Made by a program: the position numbers and the translations under genes
In this document: positions 33,847 to 47,075 of the stretch, one piece after another
Layout of the letters: the number at the start of each line of letters is the position of its first letter
Position numbering within the stretch: position 1 is the first letter of the stretch
NCBI GenBank assembly: GCA_963556145.1
Contig: OY744468.1
Location: forward strand, 6,138,001 to 6,202,000
From: Hygrocybe punicea
Taxonomy: Eukaryota > Basidiomycota > Agaricomycetes > Agaricales > Hygrophoraceae
Reading direction: 5' to 3'
DNA: 64,000 nucleotides
Notes under the pieces: model-generated
Told to the model about the DNA's origin: nothing
Databases searched by the model: none
What the model saw: only the letters and a program-made list of their open reading frames with translations

Positions 33847-36800
33847 ATGGCAAGAACACCCTCAAACAGGCCACGGGGGTGGCCCAAAGGCATGAAGAAT
33901 GGCCCGAATGCAGGCAAAGTTGGACGCCCTCGGAAAAATGGTGGAGCACCTGTAAAACGGAATGTACATGCGCATGCTGGTATGTTTGTGTTTCTGTGTC
34001 TATATGTATACTCAACCCCTGTAGATTCTGTTGGTGCCAGCATAACTCAAAATGGGTGTAGCCCTGTGTCTGTGTCATCGAAGACTTGTGCGTATCTGTA
34101 TTGCTGTCTTTATCTGTGATTGTACATACCCTCTTTCATTCTCCAGCTACACCACCACCAGACGATAATAACATGGATAGTCTAAATGATCACCATACAT
34201 ATGACAGTGTCCAGGTTGAGACTGGTATGCTTGCTTTATTACTTTCCCCACGGTGAAAAATTGAACTTAAGTAGCTGCAGCTTCATCAACATCCAATGAA
34301 GTGATCTGTGATGGACCCTCGACTCCTGTGGACCAATTCACATCAGCTTGTGGTAATGATGATTCTGATGATCAACACTTGATTGTCGGTGTGAATGGTC
34401 AGTTATCCATATTGAATCAGGACATTATTGAACCCGCACATTTTGGACAGATTCCACTGTGACAACAGAGATGGAGACGACTCGGTTATCCCTCAATATG
34501 ACAGGGTTGGCTAGCGCTGTGGATGCTGACGAGCATGATGCTGTCAACGAAAGTGTGTATCTCGTGTTTATGAAATTAGTTTGCATTGTTGATCTAATTT
34601 CAGATTCTGATAAAGCCTGCCATCATGAGGCATGGTTACCGCAGAAGGGATGGGCAGCTAGGAACAGTGTGCATGTTAATGATACATTTGCTGCAGGTGA
34701 GTAAGACTTGGCAGATGCAAGACAGAGGTTGATGCAGTGTGCTAGACTGCGATGAATCCATGCAGGAGTTCAGAGATGCTGAAGCCAACATCGAAGTGCT
34801 CTTTGATGGAACTAGCAGCCTGACAGCTGATGATTCCGAATTTTGGCCACTACCTGATGATGACGAGAGCAATCCCAACATTAATATGACCACTGCTGAC
34901 AACATTCCACGGCGAAATGATGAACGCAGTGCAATGCCCACCTGGTTGTTAAACGATTACGCTGACACTCGCGAGCGTTTGCATATGGAAATGAAGAAGA
35001 ATGCGTCGCATAAGCCAACATGCTATGACCGTGGCACATTCGTCGATGGATCTCCATACCCATTTTTCTCTGCCGACTGCAAGTATCAACCCACACCATG
35101 GGATTTCTACCGCCCATCCTACTTTGTATGGTTGCCACACTTGCTTGTGGATAGAATCCCATGTCCTGCATGTGTGACCGCGACAAGGAAAACCAACTCT
35201 GGTGGAACAGTGTATCTCAGGAGCCATGGCTGGCCGAAGTCTCCTCGTCGTATTGTGGATCTTGAGCAGTGTATCTACATTATTGGATACCGCTACTATT
35301 GTGGACACAAGCTTTGTAAAAAGACATATCAAAGTTGGAGCCCTGCAATCCTTTCTGCCCTCCCTCGTGCACTTGCAGCTCAATTCACACATCATCTCAC
35401 ATATCGCAGTGGCCTCACTGACCGTGTTTTGTCCCTCATGTGGGCATCATTTCTCCATGGCATTGGCCCTATTCACTTTGCGAATATGATTCGAACCAAC
35501 CACATCCAGCGTCATGAACAGTTGCACCTACAATACCTCGAAATGGTCCATGCACGTCTTCATGCCGCTTTTGCCACCATGATAGGCAAATACAAACCAT
35601 TTGGCCTGTTTAGTGACCGAGATGGCTATGCTGGTTTCACGCCATCACCAAAATATTTCCGTGATGTCTATGTCAACCTTCTATCGCTACGTGCACCAGA
35701 GATTGACCAATACACCGCAATGCTGTCTGCCAAGATCTTGAGCATTGATCACAGCTTCAAGGTATTTTTGAAACATAGTTTTGAGCTTTGTATCCTATTC
35801 ATACACCTGCACAGGTTCCACGTCATCTTGGCAAATTAAATGGGGTCCAGGTGTTCACTGCTTTGCATACCTGCACAAATGAATATTCTGAGATTCGCTC
35901 CATGGTTCTAACTCCTACCAAAGCTCACAATCAGTTTATGCCTGCACTTCAGGAGATATCCAAATCTCTGAGGACATATGGGCATGGTCCAGTGGAGCTT
36001 GTTTTCACCGACAATGTACGAGGCGACAAAGCAGAACTCGAGAGGGCAATTCCATCTCTTCTAGCTGAAGTTACTCCCATCCCAGATCCCACCACCTTAA
36101 AACACCTTGAAATACCCCAAACAACAGATACCTTGGTTCTTTCCTCTGTTTTTCAAGTGAACACCCGTCTCAACAGCATCATGGAAGATCTTCTTGTTGA
36201 GGAGGAATTCTTTGTGGCTGTTGATATGGAATGGCCAGTTGACACTATGAATGGCATTCAAGGACATGTCGCTTTAATCTCCCTTACTTTTGGAAAGGAT
36301 ATATTTCTTTTGCCGGTAAGTGGAAATTCTTGGATATGCTATTTAATTTACAAATATCTGGACAGCTAGTCTCATATTTAAAAGATGGATATCTCCATCT
36401 CCCCCATGCTCTGCTAGTATTTCTGCGAGCACCTCACATCCGCAAAGTTGGTGTCTGCATATCAGCTGACCTGTCTCGACTCTTCAAAGACTGTGGTTTC
36501 ACTATTGGGGTGGATGCACCCTTTGTTGGGTCCATGGACCTTGGTTCTCTTGCAAAAGAACGGAACAGGAGTGCCAAAGCCACAATTGGATTAGCAGATC
36601 TGTCTGCTCTCATTCTCCGACGATACCTCCCAAAAGATCCAGCCATCCGTGTCAATCCGAACTGGAACAACACCACACTCAACCCTGCGCAGATTCAGTA
36701 TGCAGCCCTTGACATTTTTGCGTCTTGGCAGGTCTTTAAAGCCATCATTGCTGTAGCTGTGGAAGAACCTGCCAATTCCTCAACTCCAGGAGGGACCCCT

Positions 36801-39089
36801 ATTGTCCTACTCTCTTCCGATCGGACAGCGGTTGTTGCACATGGTAACATTGCTCTTGATCGTCCTAAAAAGTACCATGGTGTTAATGTTTCCAAAACTC
36901 GGGCCCTTGTTAACATCAATTCAGTGGTTGTGCCAGGACACCTTGTTCCTGGGGAATTACTTGCATCACAGAAGGATACACCTTTGTCTGATTTCCCCCC
37001 TCCACCATTTCTCCTACTTTGCAAGATTAAACATCTGCGAATACAGCCACAGCCATTGCCTGACAGTACAACTGCAACATATCCAACACCTGTCCCCGTC
37101 TCCGCACCTCTCCATAACACCAATGCTACACCCCAACCAGATCACGAAACCCATACCAGCATGCCCTCCACTCAAGATCTTGATACTGTGGACTGGCATC
37201 ATGATACCAACATGATTGAAGACTGCAAACAATCTGTAGAAGGCTCATTGCGAGACCCACAGGCTGATGTCATTGCTAAAAGTATCATACTTGCAAGCCG
37301 GACAGGTGGATGTAGTTTGATCCATTCTCGTGTCCTTGGCAATATATGGCATCTCATGAATCAATTCCCAATCTCCGTGCATCATGGTTTACGGCGGCCC
37401 TTTGCCCATGCCCTTCAGGATGCATTCTTTTTGCCAGATGTTGAGGATAAAACTACTGTCGAACAATTTTTAGCTTCGAAGAATGTCACATGGGATTACA
37501 TGCTGCGTGCCCACCCTACATGGCTCTTACAGCGTGTCCGACGCTTTGTCCCCCCCCAGACCAACTCTTGGACCGAATATCAGCAGTCCTCCACGCATAT
37601 GGGCCTCTGACAGATGCAAAAACTGGATTACCATTGTTCAATGATCGCGCTTGGGAGATCTCCAAGAATGTTCTTGAGAACATCCGCCAAGGTTACTATT
37701 CTGACCCACCTGGCATCCACCTTTACTTCGTCCGTGGAAAGGATAAGTATGGGCTCATGCGCTACAAATGTTGCTGAGGAACAAACACTGTTGAAGGTGG
37801 GGTTCACCAAAATATCATTTGTTGGTTCAATCCATTCAACGCCGGCCCTGATTTGGCTGTCACACTCCTCCGTGACTATGTGCTTTACCGCAATTTGAAG
37901 GTGAGCAGCATTAATTGTTGTGTGGCAGTTCTAGAATTGTAAAGTTCACGAACCTCGGAAGGTTGGGACATTGAATCGTACAGGGGACTCATACCAAGGA
38001 TCATTTGACGTGTGGACCAAGAACCGCATCTCCCATCTGCTTGATGTGACATCAAAAAATTTCACATCGCTTCCTCCAAATTTTGGCCCAGGGGGATGGG
38101 TGAACGGTGACCATTATGTACGTTCAGCAGAGGTATTCGGAATCTTACCAATCCCTGAAAACTTGATGAAAACCCTTGGACTGCTCGTCTACCACCCTGA
38201 CTTTGCAAAGGAGAAGAAGATCCATTACGTTTATCTTGCTTGGCAACAAAACACCCGCATGGCGACATTACCTATACACACAAAGGCCGAACGGACATTA
38301 TTCAAACTTCTTGTTGCCGACCCTCACGGTCTCTTCGCGGGGAGAAATGAACCTAATTGGCAGGCAGTTGCAGCCAAGTGGGCAGCACATTGTGACGGCA
38401 TTACAATCTTTTACAAGGTAGTGAGAATAATTTTCTGTCGAACATGGCTGACACCAACCAACTGCAAGCTTCCGGAACACCTCAAGGCATATTGGAAGAC
38501 CTGGGGTTAAAACATAAATGAGAAGAGCACGGTCCAGATGAATCATGCTACTTACACCGAAATCCAAGCCGTACTCATGCCAGACAAAACTTACATCCCG
38601 ACCATCCCAATCGCCAAGCCGGTTTCCATCCGCTCACAGGTGGGAACGAGTGGGCAGGTAGCAACGTTGGTGGATGAACCTGTGAATGGATGGCACATAG
38701 CCAATCTCCTCGGCCGGCACCAACTCGGGCAATCTATTGTGCAATACACGTATGGTGAACACCCACCTACCCGCAACGAATCCAGTCGAGGGAAAAAAAG
38801 ACCTCCACCTCATGACGACGACGAGCCCATGACCCGAATACACAAAAGGAAACCAAGGGCTTGCACACGATGCCGAAGGACAGACTGTGAGGGGCGCTGG
38901 AATAGCAAGCCATGTAGCGGTGGACAAGTTAGTGTCATATCGCTGCAAAGAAGCCGCGAGATACTCACAGAGTCACTCCTAGATCGCCAACGAGACAAAT
39001 GCGACTCAGCAATCAATAAATGCCGCTTTTGCTGCTCAAAGAGGGTGAAGGGGTTTGGCGGCTGTGGGATGGAACTTGAGGGGGAATGA
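33847..39089 (+). pseudogene. Transposon protein with Cys-rich region and DEDDy 3'-5' exonuclease domain, decayed
   Basis: The gene opens at 33847 with a basic AT-hook-like segment (RPRGWPKG, GKVGRPRKNG). Five short exons follow before the long exon from about 34731. That exon encodes a Cys/His-rich block (RIPCPAC; YYCGHKLC), the DUF6729-like region. Next is a segment with SIDHSFK and VFTDNVRGDK, which could be the acidic residues of an RNase H-like transposase. Then comes an RNase D/WRN-type exonuclease: Exo I VAVDMEW (about 36215), Exo II VGVCISADLSRL (about 36447) and Exo III YAALDIF (about 36701), so all DEDDy residues are present. The 3' part is broken: a run of eight C at 37550-37557 coincides with a frame change, TGA at 37775 replaces an expected Arg codon, and TAA at 38508 stops the next exon. 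A C-terminal Cys cluster (CTRCRRTDCEG) ends near 39089. Introns are about 45-60 bases. Confidence 0.65.
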
Positions 39090-39251
39090 GCGAGCGCTCG
39101 CTGTCATATACGTACTTCCGAAGTCAACACAACGAAGGTTGCAATGAGAAAAGATGCTTACCCTGTGCATGTGCCAATGTTGCTCACCCACGTTCACAAG
39201 GAGTTAGCGCCGAGCGCTCGTCACAAGTTGGTGACATCCAACGCTGGTGAC

Positions 39252-40997
39252 TATGGCAACAGGGACTGGTCAGCCCTAAAAATGGAATGAGATAAGCGTG
39301 CCGTTCAAACTTCCAACGCGGCATTGCATTAGGACCCAGGACACTACTCCTCTATCAATTAGTTTAGATATTCCTATGCCTCTTTGCGACAGTGGGCTTG
39401 CCCAGTATCTTTTTCACTTTTTCATACTATATATATTCATCAATAATAGACTACGATACATGATAAACTGAGTGGAAAGGATTAAATGGGTGGGGTACAG
39501 TTGAAACCACTAAGAAAGGTGAGGTGGCATGGTAATAGGATCTAGCGAGACATCCCTGAGGGTAGCAGGATGTATCTGAGGGGCAGGGGTAGCGGAACAC
39601 ACCCAGGAGTAGTGGGATGTGTGAGTTCATACCCTTGCTGTTTTGGAAAAGAACTCAAACTGGTTTTGACAGCAGAATCATCATTTTGGACCTCCTTTCA
39701 TTACACTATACCCTGGTTTATTTCATAATGTGCCCTGTACGACACTCACACATTTGGACTCATTTTTCTCAATAATTGCCGTAGTCATTCCTTTGTCGTG
39801 TCATCTAACATTATTTAAAATCGTCCATATAAAATCTGTCGCCCTTTCCTAATCCGTTTGTTTGTTTGGGCGCACTGTCCAAGCAGTCTGTCCAAATAAT
39901 GTACAAACATCATTGTCATTACAAAGCGACTTAGCTAGTAAATTGGACTTAATTGCTATTGTCATGACGGTCACTCTAAGCAGAAAACTAGCACACCACA
40001 CCACACTTTTTTGAAACCACAACCCAGATAGCAGACGGCGATGTTTGTGGTGAGGTGGTGAGTGCACGTATTAGTGATACCAGATGGAAAAACTCATGCC
40101 TGTTCCATAACCGACTCCAATGCAGAGTGAACTGCCATAGGCCACCTCGGATGGGGGTAAGGATGCCAAGGACAAGGCCAGAAACCGATGGCAGCAATGA
40201 CAACGAAGTCAGAAATGGACAACAACAACAACAACAATGACGATGGGCCACCTCGGATGGGGGCAAGGAATCCGAGGCCAGAAACCGACGGCAGCAATGA
40301 CAACGACTGTGACAACGAGGGCGAGATGAAGTAAGAAGCCGATGGCAGCAGCAATGACGATGATGACGGGGACTGCCACCTCGGATGGGGGTAAGGATAT
40401 CGCGGGCGAGGCTGTTGTCTCTGACAATGGAACCGGGCAAAATCACCCGAGTAAGTACCCTCCTACCAGTCCCTGACCCCTCAGAGTGCCCCGACCTGTG
40501 GGCCCCTCTCACCTTCACCTTGCCACTCCGCAGGTACGTCCCGTCACCCTCCCGCTACCCTCTGCTGCCCCCTGGGCATGTCCCACTACCCCCTCAGGTC
40601 TGTCCCGCTACCCTGCTGCCCCTTGGGCACATCCTGCTACTCCTGGGTGTGTTCCGCTACCCCTGCCCCTCAGATACATCCTGCTACCCTCAGGGATGTC
40701 TCGCTAGATCCTATTACCATGCCACCTCACCTTTCTTAGTGGTTTCAACTGTACCCCACCCATTTAATCCTTTCCACTCAGTTTATCATGTATCGTAGTC
40801 TATTATTGATGAATATATATAGTATGAAAAAGTGAAAAAGATACTGGGCAAGCCCACTGTCGCAAAGAGGCATAGGAATATCTAAACTAATTGATAGAGG
40901 AGTAGTGTCCTGGGTCCTAATGCAATGCCGCGTCGGAAGTTTGAACGGCACACTTATCTCATTCCATTTTTAGGGCTGACCAGTCCCTGTTGCCATA
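39252..40997. mobile_element. Element with about 370-base terminal inverted repeats
   Basis: Arms 39252-39621 and 40628-40997 are near-perfect complements, starting TATGGCAACAGGGACTGGTC. They are flanked by a candidate 6-base target duplication GGTGAC (39246-39251 and 40998-41003). The interior has (AAC)n runs and three copies of CACCTCGGATGGGGG. It has no transposase. The superfamily is not clear from the terminus or duplication length. Confidence 0.85.
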
Positions 40998-41048
40998 GGT
41001 GACCGCTTTTGATTGGAACCGTATGATTTATTTTTTCACGCTGGTACG

Positions 41049-41084
41049 ATTTAATTTATTTAATTTATTTAATTTATTTAATTT
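41049..41084 (+). repeat. ATTTAATTT tandem repeat
   Basis: A short 9-base AT-rich tandem repeat of about four units lies just right of the long-TIR element. Confidence 0.8.
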
Positions 41085-41189
41085 CCTGCCCGGCACCACA
41101 CCTATAGATTAACAGCCCATAATATTGCAATAGAAAGATACACCCCAGCCTTTCTACCTCAATGCCGTACGGGCTCAAGCGCTCAAGAC

Positions 41190-42428
41190 TCAATCTGGTC
41201 TTGGCTTACGCCACCAACCAGGCATCAAGTTCTTGATACGTGTTTTGATCGATTTTCTTGGAGGGGCCTCCTCGGACAATGACCATCTCGATCCCGGGGG
41301 GCCGTGACCCTCCACGGCGACATTACCGCCTCCCGAGGGGCCGTGACCCTCCACGGATCCCGAGTGCCCTGTTGAGGGGGGCACGGCGACTTTACCGCCT
41401 CCCGAGGGGCCTTGACCCTCCACGGATCCCGAGTACAGTTCCGAGTGCCCTGTTGAGGGGGGCACGGCGACTTTACCGCCTCCCGAGGGGCCGTGACCCT
41501 CCACGGATCCCGAGTACAGTTCCGAGTGCCCTGTTGAGGGGGGCACGGCGACTTTACCGCCTCCCGAGGGGCCGTGACCCTCCACGGATCCCGAGTACAG
41601 TTCCGAGTGCCCTGTTGAGGGGGGCACGGGGACATTACCGCCTCCCGAGGGGCCTTGACCCACCACGGCAACATAACTGACCGAGGGGCTGTGACCCGCC
41701 ACGGCAACATTACTGACTCCCGAGTATCTCGAGGACCCTTCCGAGGAGTGCCCTGTTGAGGGGCGCTTACCGCCTCCCGAGTACGCTGTTGGGGGGTGGA
41801 GAGCATTACTGCCTCCCGAGAACCATCCCGAGGACTGTTCCGAGGACCCTCCCAAGTTTCCCGAGGACCCTCCCAAGTGCGAGGAGTGCCCTGTTGAGCG
41901 GCGGTCACCCGCCACGGGATCTTCGCCAGGAGGGCCAGATCGTGTCTGTAAAGGAAGATGTGAGAGGGAAATATTTTTGGTTTGTATTGTGAGTGTTACC
42001 AGCAACTCTCTCGCAAAATGATCTCTCCTCTGCAAGTACATAGTGGAGAAGTAGGGGCGGGGGAGCAAGAGGGATTGAGCTCTGGGTTTTATATACAGAT
42101 ATACGTGCTACTTACATCCAGCTTGTGCAAAATTGACCGTTTCGTCAAGAGCGACATGTCGTTGTCTGCAACGACGCTTGTTGTTTATGCCAGAATGTCA
42201 GTGCCTGTTTGGGAGGTCTAGATGTTGAAGGGACACACCTTCTTCGCAAGTAGGCAATAATCCCGTTTGCGTGGACATCTCTAACCTGCATGGCATAGGA
42301 GTGAAAACATCAGCCTGAAGATTCTGCCGGTTGTACGAACGGCTGCTTACGTCGAGGGGCACAGAGACTACGAGCATCCCCGGTGTGAAGGCAATGGTGA
42401 GAAGAGTGAGTAGCGAAGTGAAATGCAT
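41190..42428 (-). CDS. Candidate secreted protein with 27-residue tandem repeats
   Basis: The first exon (42428-42351) encodes a clear signal peptide, MHFTSLLTLLTIAFTPGMLV, followed by a canonical GTAAGC donor. A second short exon fits at 42285-42239. A large exon starts after a TTTACAG at 41945 and runs to a stop at 41190. It holds at least four 81-base direct repeats (41340-41640). In the frame ending at 41190 each unit is a Gly/Ser/Pro-rich 27-mer (STGHSELYSGS, VEGHGPSGGG), and the protein ends in a basic KNLMPGWWRKP tail. Because 81 is a multiple of three, other frames are also open, and a simple two-intron model lands in a different frame rich in Pro, Arg and Thr. Frame and exon count are therefore uncertain. 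The layout fits a cell-wall or effector-like secreted protein. Confidence 0.45.
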
Positions 42429-43135
42429 GATGATTGTGAGGTGTGGGTTTGTGAGGTGTATCGTCAATGACTCAAAGTGAAGGGAGACCAGCTCTGGGGA
42501 GAATACAGTGCGAGGATGCTTTAAGTATGGGAGAAGATGAGGCAACGCGTCAAGCGAGAGCCTGTGCTGGTGGCATGTCAACATGTAGATGATAGGGGGA
42601 TCGGCACGATATGAGGAAGCAATCCGTCGGCAGCTGCAGGAAGTGGCGGTGTACTTGCCTACTAAGTACAAGTAGCAACTTGGACATTTGTCTACTATCA
42701 CGGGCGTCGATCTCCTCTTTCCCTTTAGCCGATATCAAACCCATCGTAGGACCTGCTTCGAGGGATATAGTGAAAAACATATTCCACTGGCAGTGACACA
42801 GCCTGAGTGAAATCGAAATGAATTTCTATACGAAAGATGATCATCTACGCAGGGTAAGATTTCTTCAAATTTGTCTCCTGATCCAACAGCGCTATATATA
42901 ATTCTTGACCTGTGTATGATGTTATTTTACCAGTCGCGACACTTCTATCTTGGTGAGTGTACCCTCCAGAGTGGTCTAGCAATTTATAATGATAATAAAA
43001 AACATGGCGCGAAAAAAAGAACAGAAGAGAAATCAGTCCAAGTAATCACTCGAAGAATTTCAGACGTCAACCCTCAAGAGTCAGCCCTGAAAGACGACAC
43101 CACTACCCCCATATAAGGCTAAACCATTATGTAAT
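42429..43135. other. Intergenic region
   Basis: Upstream region of the candidate secreted-protein gene and downstream region of the next minus-strand gene. A TATATAATT at about 42893 is the only promoter-like element; there is no convincing ORF. Confidence 0.4.
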
Positions 43136-43902
43136 CTAAGAGAATCTTATCGCCTTCCGCGCTGCAGCTGAGGACTCTGCTCGGTCTCTCTTCAGGTTCA
43201 TATCACGATATATCTCTTCCAGTCCCTCACTATCTGGTATTCCATTCTCACCCCTCCAATTGTCTGTCACTTCCCTGTCAACCCCAAGCAACATTTCTTC
43301 ATTTGCCGTACAAGAAATTCTCCAGGAATTCTTGGAGTACTGCCAGGCTCTAAATCTGTGTGTTCTGTAGCCAGGTGGTACATTGCATTGTATTTCCAAA
43401 TAGTGACAGGTTGTCCAGATGGAGATGGTGGACAGAGGGGGCAGTGAATTGGGAGATTGGTGCATGGCGAGTTGGTGGTGCACTTCATGGTGCTGCCATA
43501 GGTATATGGTATCATAACAAAACTCACCATAGATGCACCTATCGATGCCTGAAATAGCTGCAAACCTGGGTCTTGAGACAGAGTGGTTCAATCAGGGATC
43601 TCCTGGAGTTTTACATGTTACTACAAGGAAAAATAGATATATTATGTACTCACAATAGTTTCTTGAGCAATTTGGGCGTCTCGCTCAATCTCTTCCTTCT
43701 GCTTTTTTCTCCTTGCCGCTCTACACTTTGCAGAATCTCTATGCATCTCAAAGTTGGTCAACAATCCTGCTTGGGACCTGGGAACTAGCTTAGCACAAAG
43801 ATCGCAGACAACAGAGGACCGAGGAGAGTGAGCATCATGAATGATCTTGAGCCTAACTAAGCTGCCATTGGGAAGCATGTATTGATGAAAGTCATCGGAC
43901 AT
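43136..43902 (-). CDS. C2HC-finger hypothetical protein, possibly frameshifted
   Basis: Exon 1 (43902 to about 43655) starts MSDDFHQYML and encodes CDLCAKLVPRSQAG, then NFEMHRDSAKC, a C-x2-C-x(n)-H-x6-C finger, followed by a Lys/Glu coiled coil. The second exon carries HCPLCPPSPSG and a TIWKYNAMYHLATEH motif, a second Cys/His pattern. It ends with LGVDREVTDNWRGENGIP and a basic tail. This order matches a mushroom protein family that I recognise but whose function I do not know. Between GEFLV and NEEMLLGV the frame shifts by one base, so either a tiny intron was missed or the copy is broken. The protein is probably nuclear and nucleic-acid binding. Confidence 0.45.
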
Positions 43903-45050
43903 GGCTCGATTGCCTTAGATGGAGCTCAGAAAGTCCATATATGATGTCGAGGGTGAGGAATCGAGGACGTTCCATGCTGAAAGAGAGACACTAAGTCGGA
44001 GTAGCTCAGTAGTAGGTGCAGACAGGAGTCCGAGTAGCCGTGTGCAGATAGAAAGCAAGATGTGATCGGGCTTCATCACATCACGACCTGGCTCACTCTT
44101 CTTGCTTCATGACTGTTACCACACATTTGAAGGCTTTTATATACTCTAGATATACCAATAAAGGGATCTACCAACTCAGTTTCATGGAAAACACGTTGCG
44201 GAAGCAGTTAACTGAGATTTCAGCCGAATCGCATCTGAGAGTTCAAATCAGGACCCCGAGAGTGGGGTAAGGTAGTCTACTAGGGGGGTTAACGTCTCGG
44301 AATCTTCCATTGATTACCCCTTGGTCCAACCCAATTCACGAAAAATGAAAGGTCAAAGTGCCTTGACTGTTACTTGACAACCATCACTGTACAATACAGG
44401 GAGGACGTGTACTTCGGACACAGCCAGGACATTATTTAAGCCAGCTTGTTCTAAATCTTCTGTTCACGGGCTTGCCTCCACTCTCGAGCACCGTCATGAC
44501 GCTCACTGATCCTCCCTTACGACCAGTATCGATTCTGCCCACCACCCGAACCTGCCCTATGATACCCACCTCAAAATGAAGTCATGCATGAGGAGGAGGA
44601 CTCGAGGGTGTATATGCACCGGCAGGTCATATCACTTTGCAAACCAAAGGGGGGTATGTGCTGGGGAGGCCGGGAGGGGTTTGTCGATGTAGTGGTTTGT
44701 GCGTGGTCTGAGGGACAGGTCTGAGGCAGAGGGAGTGGGGGTTGGCTGGGGCTTGGCGAGTACTGAGATGACGAGGAAGTGGGAAAGCTTGAGAGGTGGG
44801 GAGCAGGCTGCAGGCAACATGGGATGTGTGCAGTTAATATATATTGAGGAATGGGTCCAAATTTGTTGTACATCTTGAGTATGTGATCAAGGTTGAGTTG
44901 ACTCTGATGGAACCTCAATGGTGCACTTGAGAATTGTCAGCACGTCAAATATAATATATGGCAAATGACTCACGCATAATGAATCTCAGCCTTTGTCCAC
45001 AGGTTCATCATGACAACCACTCGCCTCACAGCTTTGTCCATATGAGACCA
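43903..45050. other. Region without a supported gene
   Basis: The first 500 bases are the probable promoter of the C2HC-finger gene. A minus-strand frame at 44571-44918 is Pro/Ser/Thr-rich with no motif or family match and is probably not a gene. Confidence 0.4.
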
Positions 45051-45890
45051 TCACCCCTTTGCAGGGGAAGCGACATAGACGATGAAGAGGTGTGTTCTCT
45101 GAAAGACAAGATCATCTGGGACCCAATCCTTACTTGCATCTGAGTCGACAAAAGTCCAAACGAAGGTCTTGAGGCGAAAGAAGGCCTGAAATTTTGGAGG
45201 CAATCGATAGATGCCCTCCTGTACGAATAAGAAGCAAAATCCTTGGTTGTACCAGATAGAATTCAAGAGAGTCATATACTTGTTTATAATTATATTCAGC
45301 GCAGATCCAAATGCTTTTGAACTTGATGCCCTCAATGTTGATGTTGAGAACATAACAACCAAGAAAGACATCGTCACTAACCCCATCGTTGCCCACATCC
45401 ATGCAATGATCATCTTCATTAGTGTCTTCACCCTGGAGTCCCAATTCACCTCTTACCTTAGGAAGGCGCTTCATTGGCAGTGAATTGGCAGGCTGCGTGT
45501 CGCACCACTGTTTTTCCTCTTCAGCCATGCTGGTGCCCCAAAATTTACAGTGCAACTCAGTATACACGAGAACACTGGCATTGGGAACCTTCATCGCATT
45601 CCATGTTTCAATATTTTCTTCACATTTAGCAACAATGTCGCTCAGCAATGATCCAGAATACTGTGGTGGAAATAGTCACATATGTATATATCTCCTCCAA
45701 GAATTTCTGCTCTTCTTGTGATTCCAAATTCTTCATTGTGACCACCAACCTGATATTTTTTCTTGGGTAGCATGGTTGTGGGTTGCAACATTGCCAGCAC
45801 CATCAGCAAAACAGCCATCAGCAACTTGAATACAGTACATGACAGACCTGTGCAGATGTCCATAGAGCATAGACTCCGAGTCATAGACTA
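45051..45890 (-). CDS. Hypothetical protein of a mushroom-repeated family, probably fragmentary
   Basis: Minus-strand frames at 45884-45642 and 45648-45130 seem to belong together. The second carries SDIVAKCEENIETWNAM, then EEKQWCDTQPANSLPM and an acidic stretch. I recall similar short proteins scattered in Agaricomycete genomes next to transposons, but cannot name a function. The joint between the two pieces lacks a good GT-AG intron, so this may be a relic. There is no signal peptide or membrane segment. Confidence 0.3.
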
Positions 45891-46204
45891 CGTCTTAAAC
45901 TATCCAGAGCTGTACAGCTCTATGTAGCTCTATGTAGCACTTGATAATCTAAGCCATGTGTCTATGAGTGTCTATGAGTGTCTATAGCCTCTATGTTCAC
46001 TTGCCATTTATCTATACATTCTACAGCAAAAAGGCTGTTTTGCTGATGACCCCAGACATTGTTGTATATGCATCAGAACAACTCTCAGGCTGGGGGAAGG
46101 CTATGCTGTATATTTGGCAAGGCGGTCAAAGATCATATCAGTCAGTTGGTAAAATACTCCGTGCTTGGCGCAGCTCTTCCCAGCTGTTATATAGCAGATG
46201 TTGG

Positions 46205-47075
46205 CACAGGGTGCACAGTAGCATACCATGTCACACAGTATCTTGAAAGTACTTGACAAGTATACTAAATATCATTACCATAACATTCAACATGGTATTG
46301 TAACAGTATTCAGACATAAACTACAATACTTGTGCTCAAATTCATCTGAAGGTATGAAGGCAAATGAGACTTATACTTTTTCAATAACATCAAGCCTTTT
46401 GTTTCACTACTTTTACTGTATTTACAGCAAAGTACTGTATAGTTTGGATAGAATACTTGCAGCCTAAGATGAATCAAAGTATTAAACCAGTAAGGAAGTT
46501 GGGCCACTTTTACTATTAGGATACCTTTTGAATCCTATCAAGATACAGTGTGAAATAGTATAGTACTGTTGCCATATTGTGGATTTAAGATACTGTGTCA
46601 ATACTTTTAAGATACTTTTATTATAATAAAAGTACTGAAACAGTATCTTAAAAGTATTGACACAGTATCTTAAAAGTATTGACACAGTATCTTACAACCA
46701 CAATGTGGCAACAGTACTATACTATTTCACACTGTATCTTGAAAGGATTCAAAAGGTATCCTAGTAGTGAAAGTGGCACAACTTCCTTACTAGTTTAATA
46801 CTTTGATTCATCTTCGGCTGCAAGTATTCTATCTGAACTATACAGTACTTTGCTGTAGATACAGTAAAAGTAGTGAAACAAAAGGCTTGATGTTATTGAA
46901 AAGGTATAAGTCTCATTTGCCTTCATACCTTCAGATGAATTTGGGCACAAGTATTGTAGTTTATGTCTGAATACTGTTACAATACCATGTTGAATGTTAT
47001 GGTAATGATATTTAGTATACTTGTCAAGTACTTTCAAGATACTGTGTGACATGGTATGCTACTGCGCACCCTGTG
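46205..47075. mobile_element. Fold-back MITE, 871 bp
   Basis: The element is an almost complete palindrome centred near 46625, with arms of about 400 bases. Termini are CACAGGGTGCACAGTAGCAT and its complement with one mismatch. The flanks share a 3-base TGG (46202-46204 and 47076-47078), a candidate target duplication. The centre carries a repeated GACACAGTATCTTAAAAGTA unit. There is no coding capacity. A 3-base duplication fits CACTA or PIF/Harbinger-like elements but is too short to decide. Confidence 0.85.
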
